From positions 28,954,001 through 29,018,000 of the forward strand of contig NC_065873.1 of the NCBI RefSeq assembly GCF_933775445.1: a stretch of 64,000 nucleotides of DNA. Direction: 5' to 3'. The position numbers and the translations under genes are program-made. Positions 1-13,900 of the stretch are shown piece by piece (position 1 is the stretch's first letter; the number at the start of each line of letters is the position of its first letter). This DNA is from Argentina anserina. Its lineage: Eukaryota > Streptophyta > Magnoliopsida > Rosales > Rosaceae. The notes beneath the pieces were generated by a model. That model was given only the letters and a program-made list of their open reading frames with translations. It was not told the origin of the DNA and did not search any database.

Positions 1-1237
1 ACATCAAAGCAATAGCCAGCTTCAAACCGAGGACTGTGGGATGCTTTAGTCGTACATGGCCCAAGAACATTTTGAGAGGAAACGAAGGAGTAAGCCAAAA
101 CGGGACAAAGCCCAGTAACTTCACCCACACCCAATCCCTCCAACCCACCGAAGACTAACCGTATGGCCTAGCCGGAGAAACTTCGCAAACCATCATCGCT
201 CGCGAACGACTTCCAGGGGTCTAACTTGACCCTCCACCATAGGTCAACACCGCAACCCACAAACCAAACAAGGTAAATAAAAAACCAACGTTCTCCGACC
301 TTGGAGGGCTTTGGCTTTTGCTCCGAGAAGGACAAATCGATTTTTCCAGATTTTTCCCAATTGTAGTGTTTAGTGTTTAGTGTTTAGAGTTTAGAGTTGG
401 TGTTTAGAATTTAGAGTTTAGGTCATCAATCTTCTTGTTGTTCATGCAAATGAGCATGCATTGATGACCACCACCACCTTTGTAACGTTGAGTTTAGAGT
501 TTAGAGTTCTTCTTGTTCATGCAAATGAGCATACATACATTGACGACCTTCATAACTAAGAACGTTGTATTCGGCTTGGGTTACTTGATTCCAATTATTG
601 TATGTCTGAGGATTTGTAGTCTGTAATTGTTAGGGTAATAAGATTGATGTTGTAATTACAATTTTTAACTTGAAGTTAAACGACAAGATAGAATCCAATT
701 ATTGGGCTATTAAAACTTTAAAAGGTTCCTCAAAATAAAAAACCTTTAAAAGGTGATGAAGCAGAACGTCAGATTATACTTCCGGTGGAATGCGTCGGAA
801 AGTAACTGAGTAACACCAAAAGTAAGGCAACTGAAGTGAAGAAGTTCAATCTTATTACAATAAACACCTGGCAAAAAGCATACAAAAACTCTCCACCTTA
901 TATATTGTGCCTCAAACTTCGGCCAAAACCCAAGCTTTAGGCATCTGGATCAAACCCAAACAATATCACACTGAGATTTATACCATTTGGAACAAGTTAC
1001 AGAAAACAATAACGAACAAACAGTAGGAAATAAAGAATATAAAATGTACATTAAAACCTCGCTCAGTTTTATATATTTATCGAACTCCAGTAACTAGCGT
1101 GGGTTAATTAATTAAGGCGCTATCCAAGCCGGGGAAAACTAGCTACCAGTCAAGTAATCAACATACCCCAAATGTCCAGTTAATGGAGTTGGTCCTCTGC
1201 CACCATTGTCTTTCATGTGTCTGATCATTTTACTTCT
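1..1237. other. Intergenic and 3' flank, no gene seen
   Basis: No reading frame with recognisable protein similarity was found here. The stretch lies beyond the 3' end of the IQD gene, so its right part should hold that gene's 3' UTR. The only structure seen is a duplicated block with degenerate telomere-like heptamers, listed separately. Confidence 0.5.
364..548. repeat. Imperfect tandem duplication with telomere-like heptamers
   Basis: Runs of TTTAGTG and TTTAGAG, one base off the plant telomere unit TTTAGGG, occur near 367-421 and again near 490-508. Each run is followed by a similar block containing TTCATGCAAATGAGCAT and then a cattgatgacc or cattgacgacc sequence. The whole unit of about 100 bp is therefore present twice, with differences. 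It is either a small interstitial telomere-like repeat or a simple local duplication. Confidence 0.55.
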
Positions 1238-4200
1238 TCACCTTTGCCATTTTCTCTCTGAGAATAACAGAGTTAAAAAATGTAGTGCAACAACAAACTT
1301 GTATGTACAGACACTTCGTTTATTATGAGAAGTAAGCATACCTGATCCCTTTGCACCCTGCTGTGTCTGAGCTTGAGACATGGAGCGCTGGATGCGAGGA
1401 GATCCCTGCCTTCCTTTCACTCCAGGTAAGGAATGTCTCTTCTTGATGTAAATCTCCCTCTCTTGCACATCTGGACTCGATCTAGGAGAGGTAGTTGCTT
1501 GAAGCTTTGCTCTAGCAGACTCTGTGGCTTGCATGAAATGAGGGATAGAACTGCTGCTGCTGCTATCTCTTGGTTCTTGATCAGCCTGATCAGGTTTAGT
1601 TGAACCAAATGAATTACGTCTCTTCCCACTTTTGTTATCTTTACTCGAGGCAGAATCATGATTTGGATTAGAGGGTGATTTCTTTCCTGCAGACAGTGAC
1701 ATGCGTTTTTTATTAGATCCACTCTTGTCAGCTTTGCTCCTCTTCGCTTTCACTGATATCAGACTTGAAGGCGTCCCTTGTTGTGATTCAGGGACAGTCA
1801 AATGGCTTCTTGGAGAGGCTTCTGGTGATGACCCATAGGCTTGCATACTTGCTGAAGTGTCCTGTTCTCTCTGTACGTCAGAGGTGGTTCTCTCTGGCTT
1901 TGACTCTGCTTGTGGGGGGATCATAGCAACCTTAGAATTAATGGTTTCATCATTGACAACATTAATTTTCTCTGGTTCTGCGACACTGTTACATGAGTTG
2001 GAGACTGGGGTTTCCGGGGAATCCTTAGTTTCAACATCAATGTTTATTGTATTGTCTGGACTGCAAATCCTTTCCTCTGAAACTTTCACATGATGCTCAT
2101 GGTCACGCTCCGTGGCTCCAACATCAGATCTATCAGGCGAATCAAGAGTGGAAGAGATAGAGATTTCGGTGCCACAGTCTGAACCACCCACTTGAACTTG
2201 TGATCCATGGGGGATGACTAGATTATCTGGTACACTTGGCTCCTTTGATCTGAGTTCAGAATCGACCTCAGATGAGAATGTGTCCCTTTGTGATTCAACT
2301 CCAGAAGCATCTTCAAGAGATGGACTGATTGACCTAGCTGAATTGGTTGTTGAGGTCAGCTCTGCAAATTTGGACTGAGCAGCAACAAATGCAGGATTAG
2401 TCACCTTCCTGGAACCAAATACAGATTTCTTTCCATCAGTTTCCAGTTGATCGGTGGCAGATCTTTTCATAGAACGTTTAGGTTGTTCAGTTTCAATAAC
2501 AGGTTTCTCAGATAAGGCGTTGAACTCCATGTAGGAATCTGCATCTGATAAATTTATTTCAACTGCGCTCTCTTGCACAGCAGATGTACTGGCATTCTCA
2601 AACTGAGGCTGCTCATTATTGTGTCTCACAGTGAAAGAGGTGGAATTGATAGGCTGAAAGTTGAAACTGTCGGCATCATAAGTGATCAGACTTTCTTCAC
2701 TTTCAGAAAGCGCATTCGACTCTTTTATGCTGGAATTTGATTCTTCCATCTCACAATATTGAATCTTAGATTCAAGTGGAGACTCAGTAATTTCTTCCTT
2801 TTCTGTTTCCTGCTGTTCTACCACTGATACAGCTTCTTTTAAATGAGGAGTATCCTTTGTTGAGACTGACATCCACATTTCCAACCATTTCCAAGCAGAA
2901 TCAGAATCAGGCTTTGAAGGATCACACTTAACATGAATAGGTTGGTTCTTCGGTGTTGATTCTAAGAGCTTCAGTTGAAAGAAAAAATACATATATAAAT
3001 TAGTAGGACATTTGAAGGTACAATAGATAAGCATGTGTAAAACATAAGACAAAAATATGCGTAGTATACCTGGCGGGCAAAGCTGTTGCTCAGGAGCTTT
3101 TCAATGGAAATGTAGCTTACATTTGCCTTCTTCTGAGACAAGAAAAAAAGGAACAACGACAACAGATTGTGAGATTGTCTACAAAGTACATTTCTACAGC
3201 TAATTATCCAAGTGAAAGTAAAAACTATTGGTCATACAAATATATACTAGATAAATTTTAGTAAACTAACTCAAATGGTAGGAATATATAATTCACTAAC
3301 CACCTAACGTTGGCAAAAATTATAGTATTGAATCATTAAAGAATTTCAGTTACGAGTTTATACATTAAAGTTCACGCAATCCCCCTACAGCTTTTCTCTC
3401 AAAGGATGAATGCAAGTGTGATAAGGGAAGCACGTATATTTTTCTCATATGATGCCCTAGACTTATTAAACATACAAATCAGAACATCGTTTTGCTATTC
3501 ATGAGGGGGTGATAAATCCTTCCGTTACTAAGAATTCTTCCTATCAGCTTGATCGTGGATGGTTGACAAATTTTATGAGCAGTATATGAATAAATTACTG
3601 TCAACTATCATAACAATATCATTAAAGCCAACAAAATATTTGAATAACCTCATGCAGATCATTAGACTAGTTGAATCGAGTGGTATTTACCGAGGTTGTT
3701 GACAAATGATTATCCTTCTGAAGAGATTGATGTGCGCGAACAATAGCTTGCATTTTGATAATGGCTTGAACACATCGTAACGTCCCAACAGCATGCCTAC
3801 GCACCAAATGCCCCCGGACAGCAGCTTGCAACTTAACTACATTTTTCAGATCCAGCAATGATTTTTGGGCCTGTGTAAATAGTTTGAATAAAGAGTTTAG
3901 TTGGAGTGCTAATAACTGGAAACTTAGAACTCAATCACCATAAAGAAAAATTACCAATGATCCGCTGACAGCGGTCTGGACAACAACAGCAGCAGCAGAC
4001 TCGTCCAGTTTGCCGTCACCCTTGCTTTCAGCTTCCAGCTTTTCATCAACTTTGTTTTCATCTTCCAGTTTGTCATCAACCTTACTTTGATCTCCCGATG
4101 CATTTTCTGTTGCAGAAACTCTTGGGATCTCAGGAGTCAACAACTGTGGTTTCTCATCAGTGTATTGTATTATAGAGACTTTCTCTGGAACAGTCGTGCT

Positions 4201-5215
4201 AGCTGGTGATTGGAAAGCAAGAGGGGCAGATTCTGGGCTCTCCTTATTTCCAGAAGTTGGGGTTTCAGTGATCACAGTGGTGCTTAGCACTCGATGCCGT
4301 GCAGACCTCTTATGGAAACTCCAGCCACGTTTATCACTTGAACCCTTTCTCTGGAAGAAAAAAAGAGCCTTGATCAATACACTTTGCAGAAGTTACCTCA
4401 AAAACCAGGGACCTAAAGGTACCAAAATGAGTCAAAATCATAAGATCACAAAATCTACACCATTACTATCAATATACTTGGTATACTAATAAAAGCAGTT
4501 TGCCTGAACATAAAGCCTTTGAACAATAACTTCCTGCTCCAAAGTTGAAAAGTAACAAAGTTTCATAAAACAGGACACCATATAAAATTTAGAGCCATAT
4601 CACTCCAGAATAGACATTGAACAAGGTCAAAAGCCTTGAACAAACCGATATTCATTTCTAATCTTGTCGCATTAACAAGCGTCAATATCTCAGTAATCAT
4701 AGCAACAAATCTGTCAATGAACTACAGCCTTCAGTTATACAAAGTTACAAACACAATCAGCATTTCAGATGAATTCGGTTATGAATTCCAGACGGCAATT
4801 ACTACAGCCAAATTTCCTTACATGTTACCTGTTACCTTTTACAGAAATCCAATCCTACTCATATCAAGTCAGCACAAGTCATACACTAGTCAATTGCAGA
4901 TCCAAATTCTTAGATCTTACTGCTCCAACTCCTCAGTGCTCAAATTCTCACCGCATCTCAAAGTTACACTAATCCAAATACACTCAAAGCTTTTACAGCC
5001 TCGAATTAACGAAACGATTATCAGAAAACAAAAGCACAGCAATAAAACAAAACCATACCATTGATACCAATCGAATCAAAGACACAAACCAAAAACCCGA
5101 ACATAACGAAGTCAAAAAAGACAGTGAACCAATCAGATACCTCAGAAACATCGAGATCGTCCGCTGAATCGTTGCCGCATGTGATAATCTTGAAGCAGGA
5201 GTTTGGTTTCCCCAT
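1238..5215 (-). CDS. IQD32: IQ67-domain calmodulin-binding protein, IQD31/32-like
   Basis: Spliced CDS with exons 5215-5141, 4350-3955, 3870-3691, 3132-3070, 2968-1342 and 1257-1238. Phases close and give 786 aa, near the length of Arabidopsis IQD32. The start MGKPNSCFKIITCG is the typical IQD31/32 N-terminus. Exon 2 carries KRGWSFHKRSARHRVLS. Exon 3 (residues about 158-217) holds the IQ region, with LQAAVRGHLVRRHA and IKMQAIVRAHQS, which match IQxxxRGxxxR calmodulin-binding motifs. The large last-but-one exon is Ser-, Glu- and Lys-rich and probably disordered, with the basic SPR patches usual in these proteins. The family links Ca2+/calmodulin to microtubules and the nucleus; that role is known from the family, not seen here. 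The last exon is only 20 nt and ends in ERKWQR. A (TC)n tract lies about 270 bp upstream of the start codon. Paralogue assignment (31 or 32) is by length and N-terminus only. Confidence 0.88.
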
Positions 5216-5480
5216 TGTGCTTCTATCTCTCACTTCTTCTCACTCTAGAAACTCCACTCTGTGTTTCTCTCTCTCTAGTCTCTACGAGACAAAACCGCCT
5301 TATGTTGTGGGAATGTGGGAAATGCAGAGCAGCGAGCTTAATGAACTCGGACCCCAACACGTTCCTTAAATCCAGCTAACTCTTCTATCTCGAGTCCGCT
5401 TCAGTTTCATCAGGTCCGTTGCACCATATAACGGAGTTCTGCTCTGTTCCTTATGGAGCGACTAAATTTATATTTATCGG

Positions 5481-5484
<4 letters not shown>

Positions 5485-5540
<56 letters not shown>
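5485..5540. repeat. (TC)n microsatellite upstream of the IQD gene
   Basis: A clean run of 28 TC dinucleotides lies 270 bp upstream of the IQD start codon. On the gene's strand it reads GAGA, the kind of sequence bound by BPC proteins, one of which is encoded at 31-33 kb. Confidence 0.95.
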
Positions 5541-5543
<3 letters not shown>

Positions 5544-8500
5544 TTTCTTTATTTTATTTCAATAGAAAATAATTCGCAATATTGAAAATACCGCTGGCCG
5601 TTTGATCACAATGCTCGCGAGAAATTGGAACTTATCGTCATCAGTTGCCGTTGGATTGATTGGTTTGTTTAAGACGGTTGTAATTACCAAAATACACATT
5701 GGCATTTTGGTTTCGATTATAGTCCAAAATTAATTGTTTGATTTGGTCAATCCTATCCTAATTGAGTTTCTTTTGGTGATGAACTAATGATTGACACATA
5801 CATAGTGTTGAGTTGAAGTATGAAGCATTATAATTAGAGGTGGCCGGGTGGGTCGGAAATAATAGAGCTTATGCTAGTTGACTCAACCTTTATATCTCTA
5901 ATGATGTTTGGTTCTAATGCAAATTACCAAAAACACGATGGTCATGAATGATTGAGTTTTCCGCCATGTGATTACAACTCTAAGCAATCTCCGTGTAAAT
6001 GAGCTAGGTTAGGAGATTAGATACTTCCAATAAAATACCTGCAAGCATCTATTTCGTCACCAAGATTAAACACTAACCATAGCGACAAGACCGCGACCGC
6101 ACGATGCCAAGAAAGTATAAACACCATAAAATGTACGAATCGCACATCCAATGGAAAGGACATCTCACCTAGCCAGTGGCGGATTCTGGATAATCACATC
6201 GGGAATGCTTGAAGTTCTAATTTCTAAATCGAAAAATAAGTAAATAGTGAGAATTTGGACGGTACTTAAAAACCATGAAGTAATTTTTTTAACACTTCGT
6301 TTTGGCTGAAGTTTTGATATTACATGATTTTAGTCTAATAACCTATAATCATTGAAAAATAATACTTATATTAGACAACTAATAACAATGTGATATTACA
6401 ATTAGCTACAAAAATTGATAAGTGCACATATATAACCAAACAATTCGATAAAATAGTATAACACGAAAGTCACAAAACAATTTAGGAATATATAATTCTA
6501 TTCAATCAATTCATAAATCAAGAAATACTTAATTATGTTAATTGAATGAATAAAACAGCTTGAACCGATGAAATGGATGGACAAAAACATGCTTCTTCTT
6601 TGTTCTCTTCCTTGACTATTTTAAAAAATAGCAATTAGAAATTAATTAAATCCAAACTCAAAATCAGAAGAATCAAAATAATTAAACGAAATAAAACTAA
6701 ATCCTAATTCAAATTCTATCACCTCCTTCACTTGAGATGGCCAAACAAAAATTATAAATCCCCAATTCGATCTAGGGAGCTGGCCGAGTAACGCCGTGAA
6801 ACCAACTTGACTAGTTAATGAAAGACGGTAGTATTGTGGTGGAGAGTGGTGCTAAGGTATGAATTTAGTTTAGGAATTAAGATCTTAGTCTTTGAGGTCA
6901 GAAAAAAATGAATTTAATTAATTATTATTCTGTGTGCATGTGAAAATGTTAAGTGTCGGTGAGTTTATGAGATGTTTCCACTTAAAAAAATTAAAAAAAT
7001 ATATATGTATATTACTATTTTTTTTGTGACGTTGGGATGCTTGATCCCACCTAGCTCTTCTCACACCTACAACACATTTATTTCTCTCTCTTATATAAGT
7101 ACGTAATTAGTACTTATCTATGGTTACTTTTTCCAAGTGTGGTTATCTTTCTTGACACCACTTTATATTTCAACCAGTAATCGCCAAGCAAGTCCATCCC
7201 TCAGTTAGTATCAACATCGGCTAATTAAAGTGTAGAAAACTGAAAACCTCATCTAATTGCATTGATAACGTCTTCAATTATAATTCAATCTTTCATGAAA
7301 CTTAATATTCTTTTATTTAAATTGAAATTTGCATACATTTCGATATCCACTCAACTCATTCATAATTCATGATTATGAATGAATTATTTACATGTGGATT
7401 AGTAGTATTGGTTTGATCGTGTTTAATTTTTTTTTATCAACTTGATGGTTTAGTCTAATTCTAGTGTCATTTATAAAATCTGATTGAATAATGGGTTTGA
7501 TTAATTTGATCAGCTGGACAGCATTACATGGAACTGGTCCCCCGTCATAGCATGCATGTGAGTTGTACTGGATCCCGGTCTTGATGCTTAGCATAACATT
7601 TTAGATAAGCTTTGATCACCCAAATTAATCAAGTTTATTGTTAGAAAAATCATAAACCTAACAAGATGGTCCCCGATGACAAGAATCTCATGTGATATTA
7701 TCACGAGAATAAGGTCGCCGTCGAGATATCAGAGACGATAAAACCGACGGTGGGATTGTGATTGCGGGGACCCAACCGTGGCTTTTTCTTGTGAGGATGA
7801 TTAGATTAGCTAGACGATGGAGAATAAATGGGAAGGCATAATTGTCAATTTGCTATTCTAGGAATATCCTGAGTGTCAATTTACTATAGTTTTTATTTAT
7901 GTCAATATACTAACTTTAAGCAAAATTTACTACTTTAGACTTTTCAATATTAGCCAATTTGTTTATTTGAATTTTCATATTAATTCACTTATTAGGGAGA
8001 ATTAAAAAATTGATATGACAAAATGATAGAAAATTAGCTAATTTTAGAAACCTAGGGTAGCAAATTGGAAAAATTAATACTTTGGATAGCAAATTAGTTA
8101 ATAATGGAAACCTAGGGTTTAGAAAATTGGCAAAAATAAAAACTAAGGTAGTAAATTGACACTAAGTTGATTCTTAAGGTAGAAGCCAAATGGAAATGGT
8201 GTCTGAACTTAAAAGAGGTTGGGAGGGGAAGAAAACAACGGACTCATTTCCTATTTGATATGTACCCTTGGCGTTTTAGAAGAAAATGCTAGATAGAGAT
8301 ATATTATTTAACAGGTATGTATGATCAGTAGAGCTATATATCAAGTATTTTTTAAGAAGTAATGACATTGATACTTTTCGTCGATTGATTAGACCAGCAA
8401 GTCGGTTGATTTACCAAAATTATGCATTTGTATTCATATATGACATTTTTGTAATAAATTAAGAAAAGTATTGTATACACTCATAAAAACAATACTTAAC

Positions 8501-10943
8501 TCATATATATAATTGTTGTTGTAATAGTCAAGTCCACGTAGTTGAGTTGAGTGATCGTCTGCTCTGGTCCACTAGTCCACACTATTATGAGAAACTGACT
8601 ACAGATATAAACAAGACTTAAACTGACTCTACAAGCTTGCTAGTTTCTCAAGCGTCATAATTCACCCCCTTAAGGGGCTAATGTCCGCATCACACACTTC
8701 CGTTCGGGAACAAGTTCTTATATCGTTCGTAAGCCATTATAATTTCTCACGATTTGGTCAGTACGTATTTGCATTTAAACATAACTAAACTAGTTCATTT
8801 GCATCTTTCGAAGAAACTAGTCCATTTCTAACACCGAGAGAGAAGTGTTTCGTTTCCTGTCGCGTCAATTTTTATTTCCTGACGCTTACTTTCCGTGAAC
8901 TGAACGAAACTCAGTTCCCGTACTCGGCCCAACGGAGAACTCCTCCGGTCCTCTTTCCAGCAAATATCCAGTCACCAAAACCCCTGAGACCTGTTCAGTC
9001 CCGACCCGGGACGTGGGTGGTCAGTGATGTCGACACGTGAGCACATGGGATACTGAGTCGTATACTGTAGCATGTAATCCACAATGATTTTGGCTGCACA
9101 AGAAAAGTGGCATGTGCCATGTTATGTTTGAGCTGCTCCCTCTGCAAATGGGTTACTATGCACCTCTCGCGTGGGACCCAACACAAAAGGCTCTGGTTCT
9201 CTTATTCTCTCTCTCTCTCTCTGATTTTGATCGATCGGATTCCGAACTGTTCCAACGACTCGCCGTACAGTGAAGTTGGGTCTAGCTGCCTGGACACTTC
9301 CAGGTAGTATATTATGCAGGACTGTCCCATCCGGTAAATCATAAATTTACTTTTACAGTAGAAAATGATCGAGGTAATTTCGTATCAGCTGTGAGGTCGA
9401 TGTCAGTGGTGAATAATTTTGATAGCTCAACAACGTTTTTCCCATAAGATTAAGCTTTTAGAGTAGGTATGGAGAAGGGGGGATGTTATTAAACTTAAAA
9501 GGAAGTGATTGTGAGAGAGAGGCGAAGGGGAGACATAGCATTTAGACATTGTTACTCTGGGGTGTCCAAATGAGGTGGGTGTGTAACTATTTAGGTACAA
9601 CGGCATATGACTTTGTACCTCACGGTCTTGTTTAGGGAAAGGCTGGTGGAGCCCTATCACATGGGAGTGAGTAAGATGGGGGAGCTTTCTTGCCGATGAG
9701 AGGAGGAGGATCTCAATGATGCAATGTTCTTTTCCAAGGCCATGATTGAAAAAACCAATCATACAACGACCAACGAGACGCTCAAAATAATGAGTCATTT
9801 GTTAGTAACATTTCAGTGAACATGTAAGTAAAATATTTCAATGAAATTAAACTCGCGAAAAGAAGATAGTTTGGTTGATATAGATAGATTTACACTTTTC
9901 TGTTATCGATATATTCTAATAATAAAATAACAAGAAAGATAATTGACATGTTAACTGGTTAACTTTTGAAATTATCAAATTGTTCAAGATTTATTAAACT
10001 ATATATTTATATTTATTTATTATTAAATGGACATAATAGTAAATTATACACTTTAAATTTAAAACCAGGGAATCAAGTCATTTTAAAGAAGTGAAGTGGG
10101 CACGCGTGCATGAAGGCTACTAGTTATATAAAACTAACTGGTTAGTTCAAGAGCGCTTCATAAGCGATCATTAGTAAGATAAATCATAATATTATATATG
10201 TTTTGTCTATGTGCTATGTAGCAAAACGAATTAAGGAAGCAAAAGCTTTCGAACATGCTAGCTTGGACACAAATGGAGACTTCATAGCTCCTCTTCCGGT
10301 CTCAACTATTTCATTAGATGTTTCCTCTCATACGGACACAAAGTTGCGACGATAATAAAGGATGGGGTCTGTTAGGCTCGTCAGGCTTTAATCTTGGTCC
10401 AACAAGCATGCTTGTATGGAGCAAGAGTAAGGTGAGGACACTCAGGACAGTATTCAGTTTCACGTTGAAAGATATTGATGCTAATCTGGTCACACCCTCG
10501 CAGCTTTCCTTGACTTGGGAAGCAAATACTAATGCTTTCTGGCCCCTCTACACAAAATTCTAAACCACGATGCAGAATGAATCAATATCAAAGCCTCAAA
10601 TGTTTCAATTCCGCGGTCCGTGTGTTCTATGGTGTCAAATCCATACAGCCCATTAGTCGGAACATGAACGAGCATAAATTAGCTGAATATTTGGTACAAG
10701 CTAACACTCACATTCTTTAGCTTCAGCCGGATTTTAAAAAATGGAGTGTAGTCAAAGTATTGTTAATCGACAATTGAAAAGTACATGAGACAACAAACAA
10801 TTGAAACGGGCGCATATAGAGCACCTACAATGCAACAGAGTACACTTCTCTACATTGAGAGAACAAAATTTCCGATTTGGAACTGGAAAAATTGCGGCCT
10901 TACTCTCTTACCAGCCTTGCCCGGGGACTGGAAAAATTGCGGC
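5541..10943. other. Long intergenic region, no supported gene
   Basis: About 5.4 kb of mostly AT-rich DNA between the IQD promoter and the 3' end of the RCC1-like gene. Small ORFs occur but none shows recognisable protein features. The region holds an inverted-repeat element at 7873-8164 and a short GC-richer stretch around 8860-9300 with G-box-like sites. The 3' UTR of the RCC1-like gene should occupy the last few hundred bases. Confidence 0.5.
7873..8164. repeat. Inverted-repeat element, MITE-like
   Basis: The left end, gtgtcaatttactatag followed by tttttattta, is mirrored at the right end near 8132-8163 with a few mismatches, giving terminal inverted repeats of about 35 bp around 290 bp of AT-rich DNA. 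The interior carries the phrase acctagggt twice. There is no coding capacity. The size and structure suit a non-autonomous DNA transposon, but no clear target duplication was found. Confidence 0.5.
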
Positions 10944-10982
10944 CTATGACTTGCGAGGCCTTCCTCTCTTACCAGTCTTGCC
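10883..10982. repeat. Tandem duplication spanning the stop codon of the RCC1-like gene
   Basis: Copies at 10883-10921 and 10928-10982 share ctggaaaaattgcggcct and ctcttaccag followed by a cttgcc end. They differ by a 16-base indel and a few substitutions. The right copy contains the last codons and the stop of the RCC1-like CDS. The left copy lies just past that stop, in the 3' UTR. Confidence 0.85.
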
Positions 10983-13900
10983 TGCAGCAGGCTTTGCAGT
11001 TTTGCTTGCCGAAGGAGGGCGGCCGCGTCCACGTTTAGCACCATTACCTCGCCCTCTACCAGAAGCCTTCCCACCCCGTTGCCTAGAATTCTTGCCGTTG
11101 ACCTGTTCATCATCACTCTCCTCACTGTCATTGCCATCTTCGTCTTCGTCCTCATCTTCTTCATCTGCATCTTCATCTTCTGACTCGGATGACTCTTTTG
11201 ACTTCTTCCTCTTGGAATTACTAGATGCCTTAGCAGCAGTCTTTTTAGGAGCTGTCTTAGTTACTACAGTCTTTTTTTCTGGTTCCTCACTCCCTGTACC
11301 AAGAAAATTGCACAAAATAAGAAGCCAGGTTAAACTCTTTTACTGAGTTTAAACCAACTCTTCTTTAGCCAAATATGATCTCCACAAAAAAGGAGCAACT
11401 CTACTACTCTTCAATACCATGAATACTAAAGACACCATTGGTTGATTAAAAATTCATCAGCATACCTTCAGCAGAGGCTTTGCCATCATAAACATCAAGC
11501 TGCCAAAAAGTACATGTTAGGCAGCAGCTTTGCTATAACCAAACAACCTCAATTGACTTGACCTTTACAGAGACTAGAAAACTACCTGATCAAGTTGGTC
11601 CGCAATACTTGTCCTGTCAACTATGACCATGGAATGGTTCTGGCCACATGCAACACTAAAGAATAGAAGTCCTCCATCAGCATGACCAGCAGGTATAGTT
11701 GAAAACATAATAGGTATGTAGACAAGATACCGTGATAACATATGCGTACCTGATGACATGCATACCCTCAAGAATGTCTACTTTTTTGGGTACTGCAGAA
11801 GACCTAATAAGTGAAAGGAATAAACCCAAGTTAAGAAGTGAAAAATTGACCTATAGAGAGGGAGTTCCACAAAATAAATAAAACATACTTCTGTCCATTT
11901 GGGCCATATCCCAGCTCTCCATACTGAGCGTGGCCCCAGCTTATGCAGGAAGAATCGGCACCAACAAAATGGTGCATGCCGCCTGAATCCATGCAACGCA
12001 AATTCCAACCACTGCCAACAACGTTGAGGATTTTTTTCTCAGCAATTATGTGACAGAATTAAACATCTGATTTTATCTATTCGTGGACAAGAAAATCCAA
12101 GCTAAGCTGATAAGAGGGGTCCCACTAGAAAGGTATACCAAGCAAAAAAAAAACATCTTCTGGGCTATTTAAGAAGATAAATTCAGATGGAAAAACAAAG
12201 AAAAACAAAAGACAAATTTATAGAGCTTGAAGGATTGCATTACTGATCAAAATAACTAAGCAGAGCAGAACCTTAAATCCATGAGTGGTTTAGGATACAT
12301 CCAGTCATCCCCCGTGCTTTTAATTTTACCCCACATATACAACTGCCCTCCACCTGCAAACAAAGAAAAGAAAATATATGCTCGACACATGAGAAGTCTA
12401 TAGTAATGGTGATAGGTTGTCTAAGCTTTTGCTTTATAGCAGTTAATGTAATTGATTCCCGTCAAAAAGATGAATCAATTTAACAGTTGTACAATAAAGA
12501 AAAAAAAAACAAGTGCTTCTACGAAGATGAATTTTTTGTTTGATGCGAGGTAAAGAGTCATGGCCTTGTAAGATGTTTGTATCCAAGATGAACAGTCTAT
12601 GCTTGATAATAATAAGCTTTCCCTCAGGTAAGCTTATACACTAATAAAACTACAACTTATGCAATCAATTGACATAAAGAAGGACAGTCACATACGTGTG
12701 TGGAATTTACAAGAGATAATTAATCACCAGGTGAGAACAATTGATTTCAACCCAAGTACCAGATCCAAAGACGCTTAATTAAAATAAGGCTTCATTTTGG
12801 GCAAACAAGAACTTATGCATAAAAAAGACTCAGTACAACAGTACTGGGGTACCTGCAGTACATGCTGAGTTCATTGAGCCAGCTGATATTACTGCATTAG
12901 GAGGCAGCATATTTTGCCTCTGAAAAACATCAACACGACGAGGAGCCCACTCATCCTTCTGCTCTCGATGTCCAAGCCTATAAACACCAGTCCAGGAGTC
13001 ATATGACTGACGAGAGCAAATAAGTGATAAAATAGGCACAATCCAATTCGTTAATTTTATGACATGATGGAAATCAACAACATTCAGCATCAGAATAGCC
13101 GATCTGCAATATTAAGTACCAACCTTCCATAACCACCGTTGCCCCACCTAAAGTAAGAACATAAAAAATTGCAAGTCAGAGATCCATGATAGTATCAAAA
13201 TGCTTCATATTTGGAATGAAAGGTATAGCCATTTGAAAACACTTACGTATATACATAGCCATTTGCATCTACTGCCACTGCATTAACAAACACACTAAGT
13301 TATTAACGAGAAACGCACAATTACACAAACAAAGAGGAGCAAACAGAGCATAGGGGAGGCGCCGTAATGACCTGTATGGTTTGTTCCACAAGCAACTTTC
13401 ACAATGGTTTCCCCAGCTAGAGAAGCTATTGCTTTAGGGCGTGGTTGAGCTTCATAAGCAAGCTTCACTGAGCTGTCTTTAGTGTTATACTGCAAGAAAA
13501 TCCAGCATTTATCAAACTTAACATCAAAAGAATATCATGAAAGGCAGGGTAAATTAATACCACTAACAGAGAAGGGGTATTACACTTAACAAATTGCCAC
13601 ATTCAACTTAATAAATCAAATAGCAGGGAATATCCCTAGAAGGCAGCATTTTCCGAAGACAATATGGAGTATACAATACATACGTAAAGAGCACAACAAC
13701 ACAAAAGTTGCTCAAAATACCTCATTATCAGTTCCATGACCAAGTTGGCCATACTGTGGAAGACCTGCAGTTCTGGAAACCAAGAAACACTTTATGATTC
13801 AGCCAGAAATCATACTAGACTGAGACTGATCAATTAATTGACATATTAAGAATCTCAAGTGCATCAGCATACATGATAGAAGCTCCTTCAACGGAAGATA

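Noticed and set aside
1238..1260. Alternative acceptor two bases further in for the last IQD exon (ending MAKVKK)
   Set aside because: The first AG gives ERKWQR, keeps the frame of the preceding exon and suits the family better, though cDNA would settle it.
6173..6190. ccagtggcggattctgg, resembling a hAT-type transposon end
   Set aside because: No matching inverted end or target duplication was found nearby, so an element could not be delimited.
10318..10720. Two overlapping small plus-strand ORFs
   Set aside because: No recognisable domain, no promoter or splice support; treated as chance.
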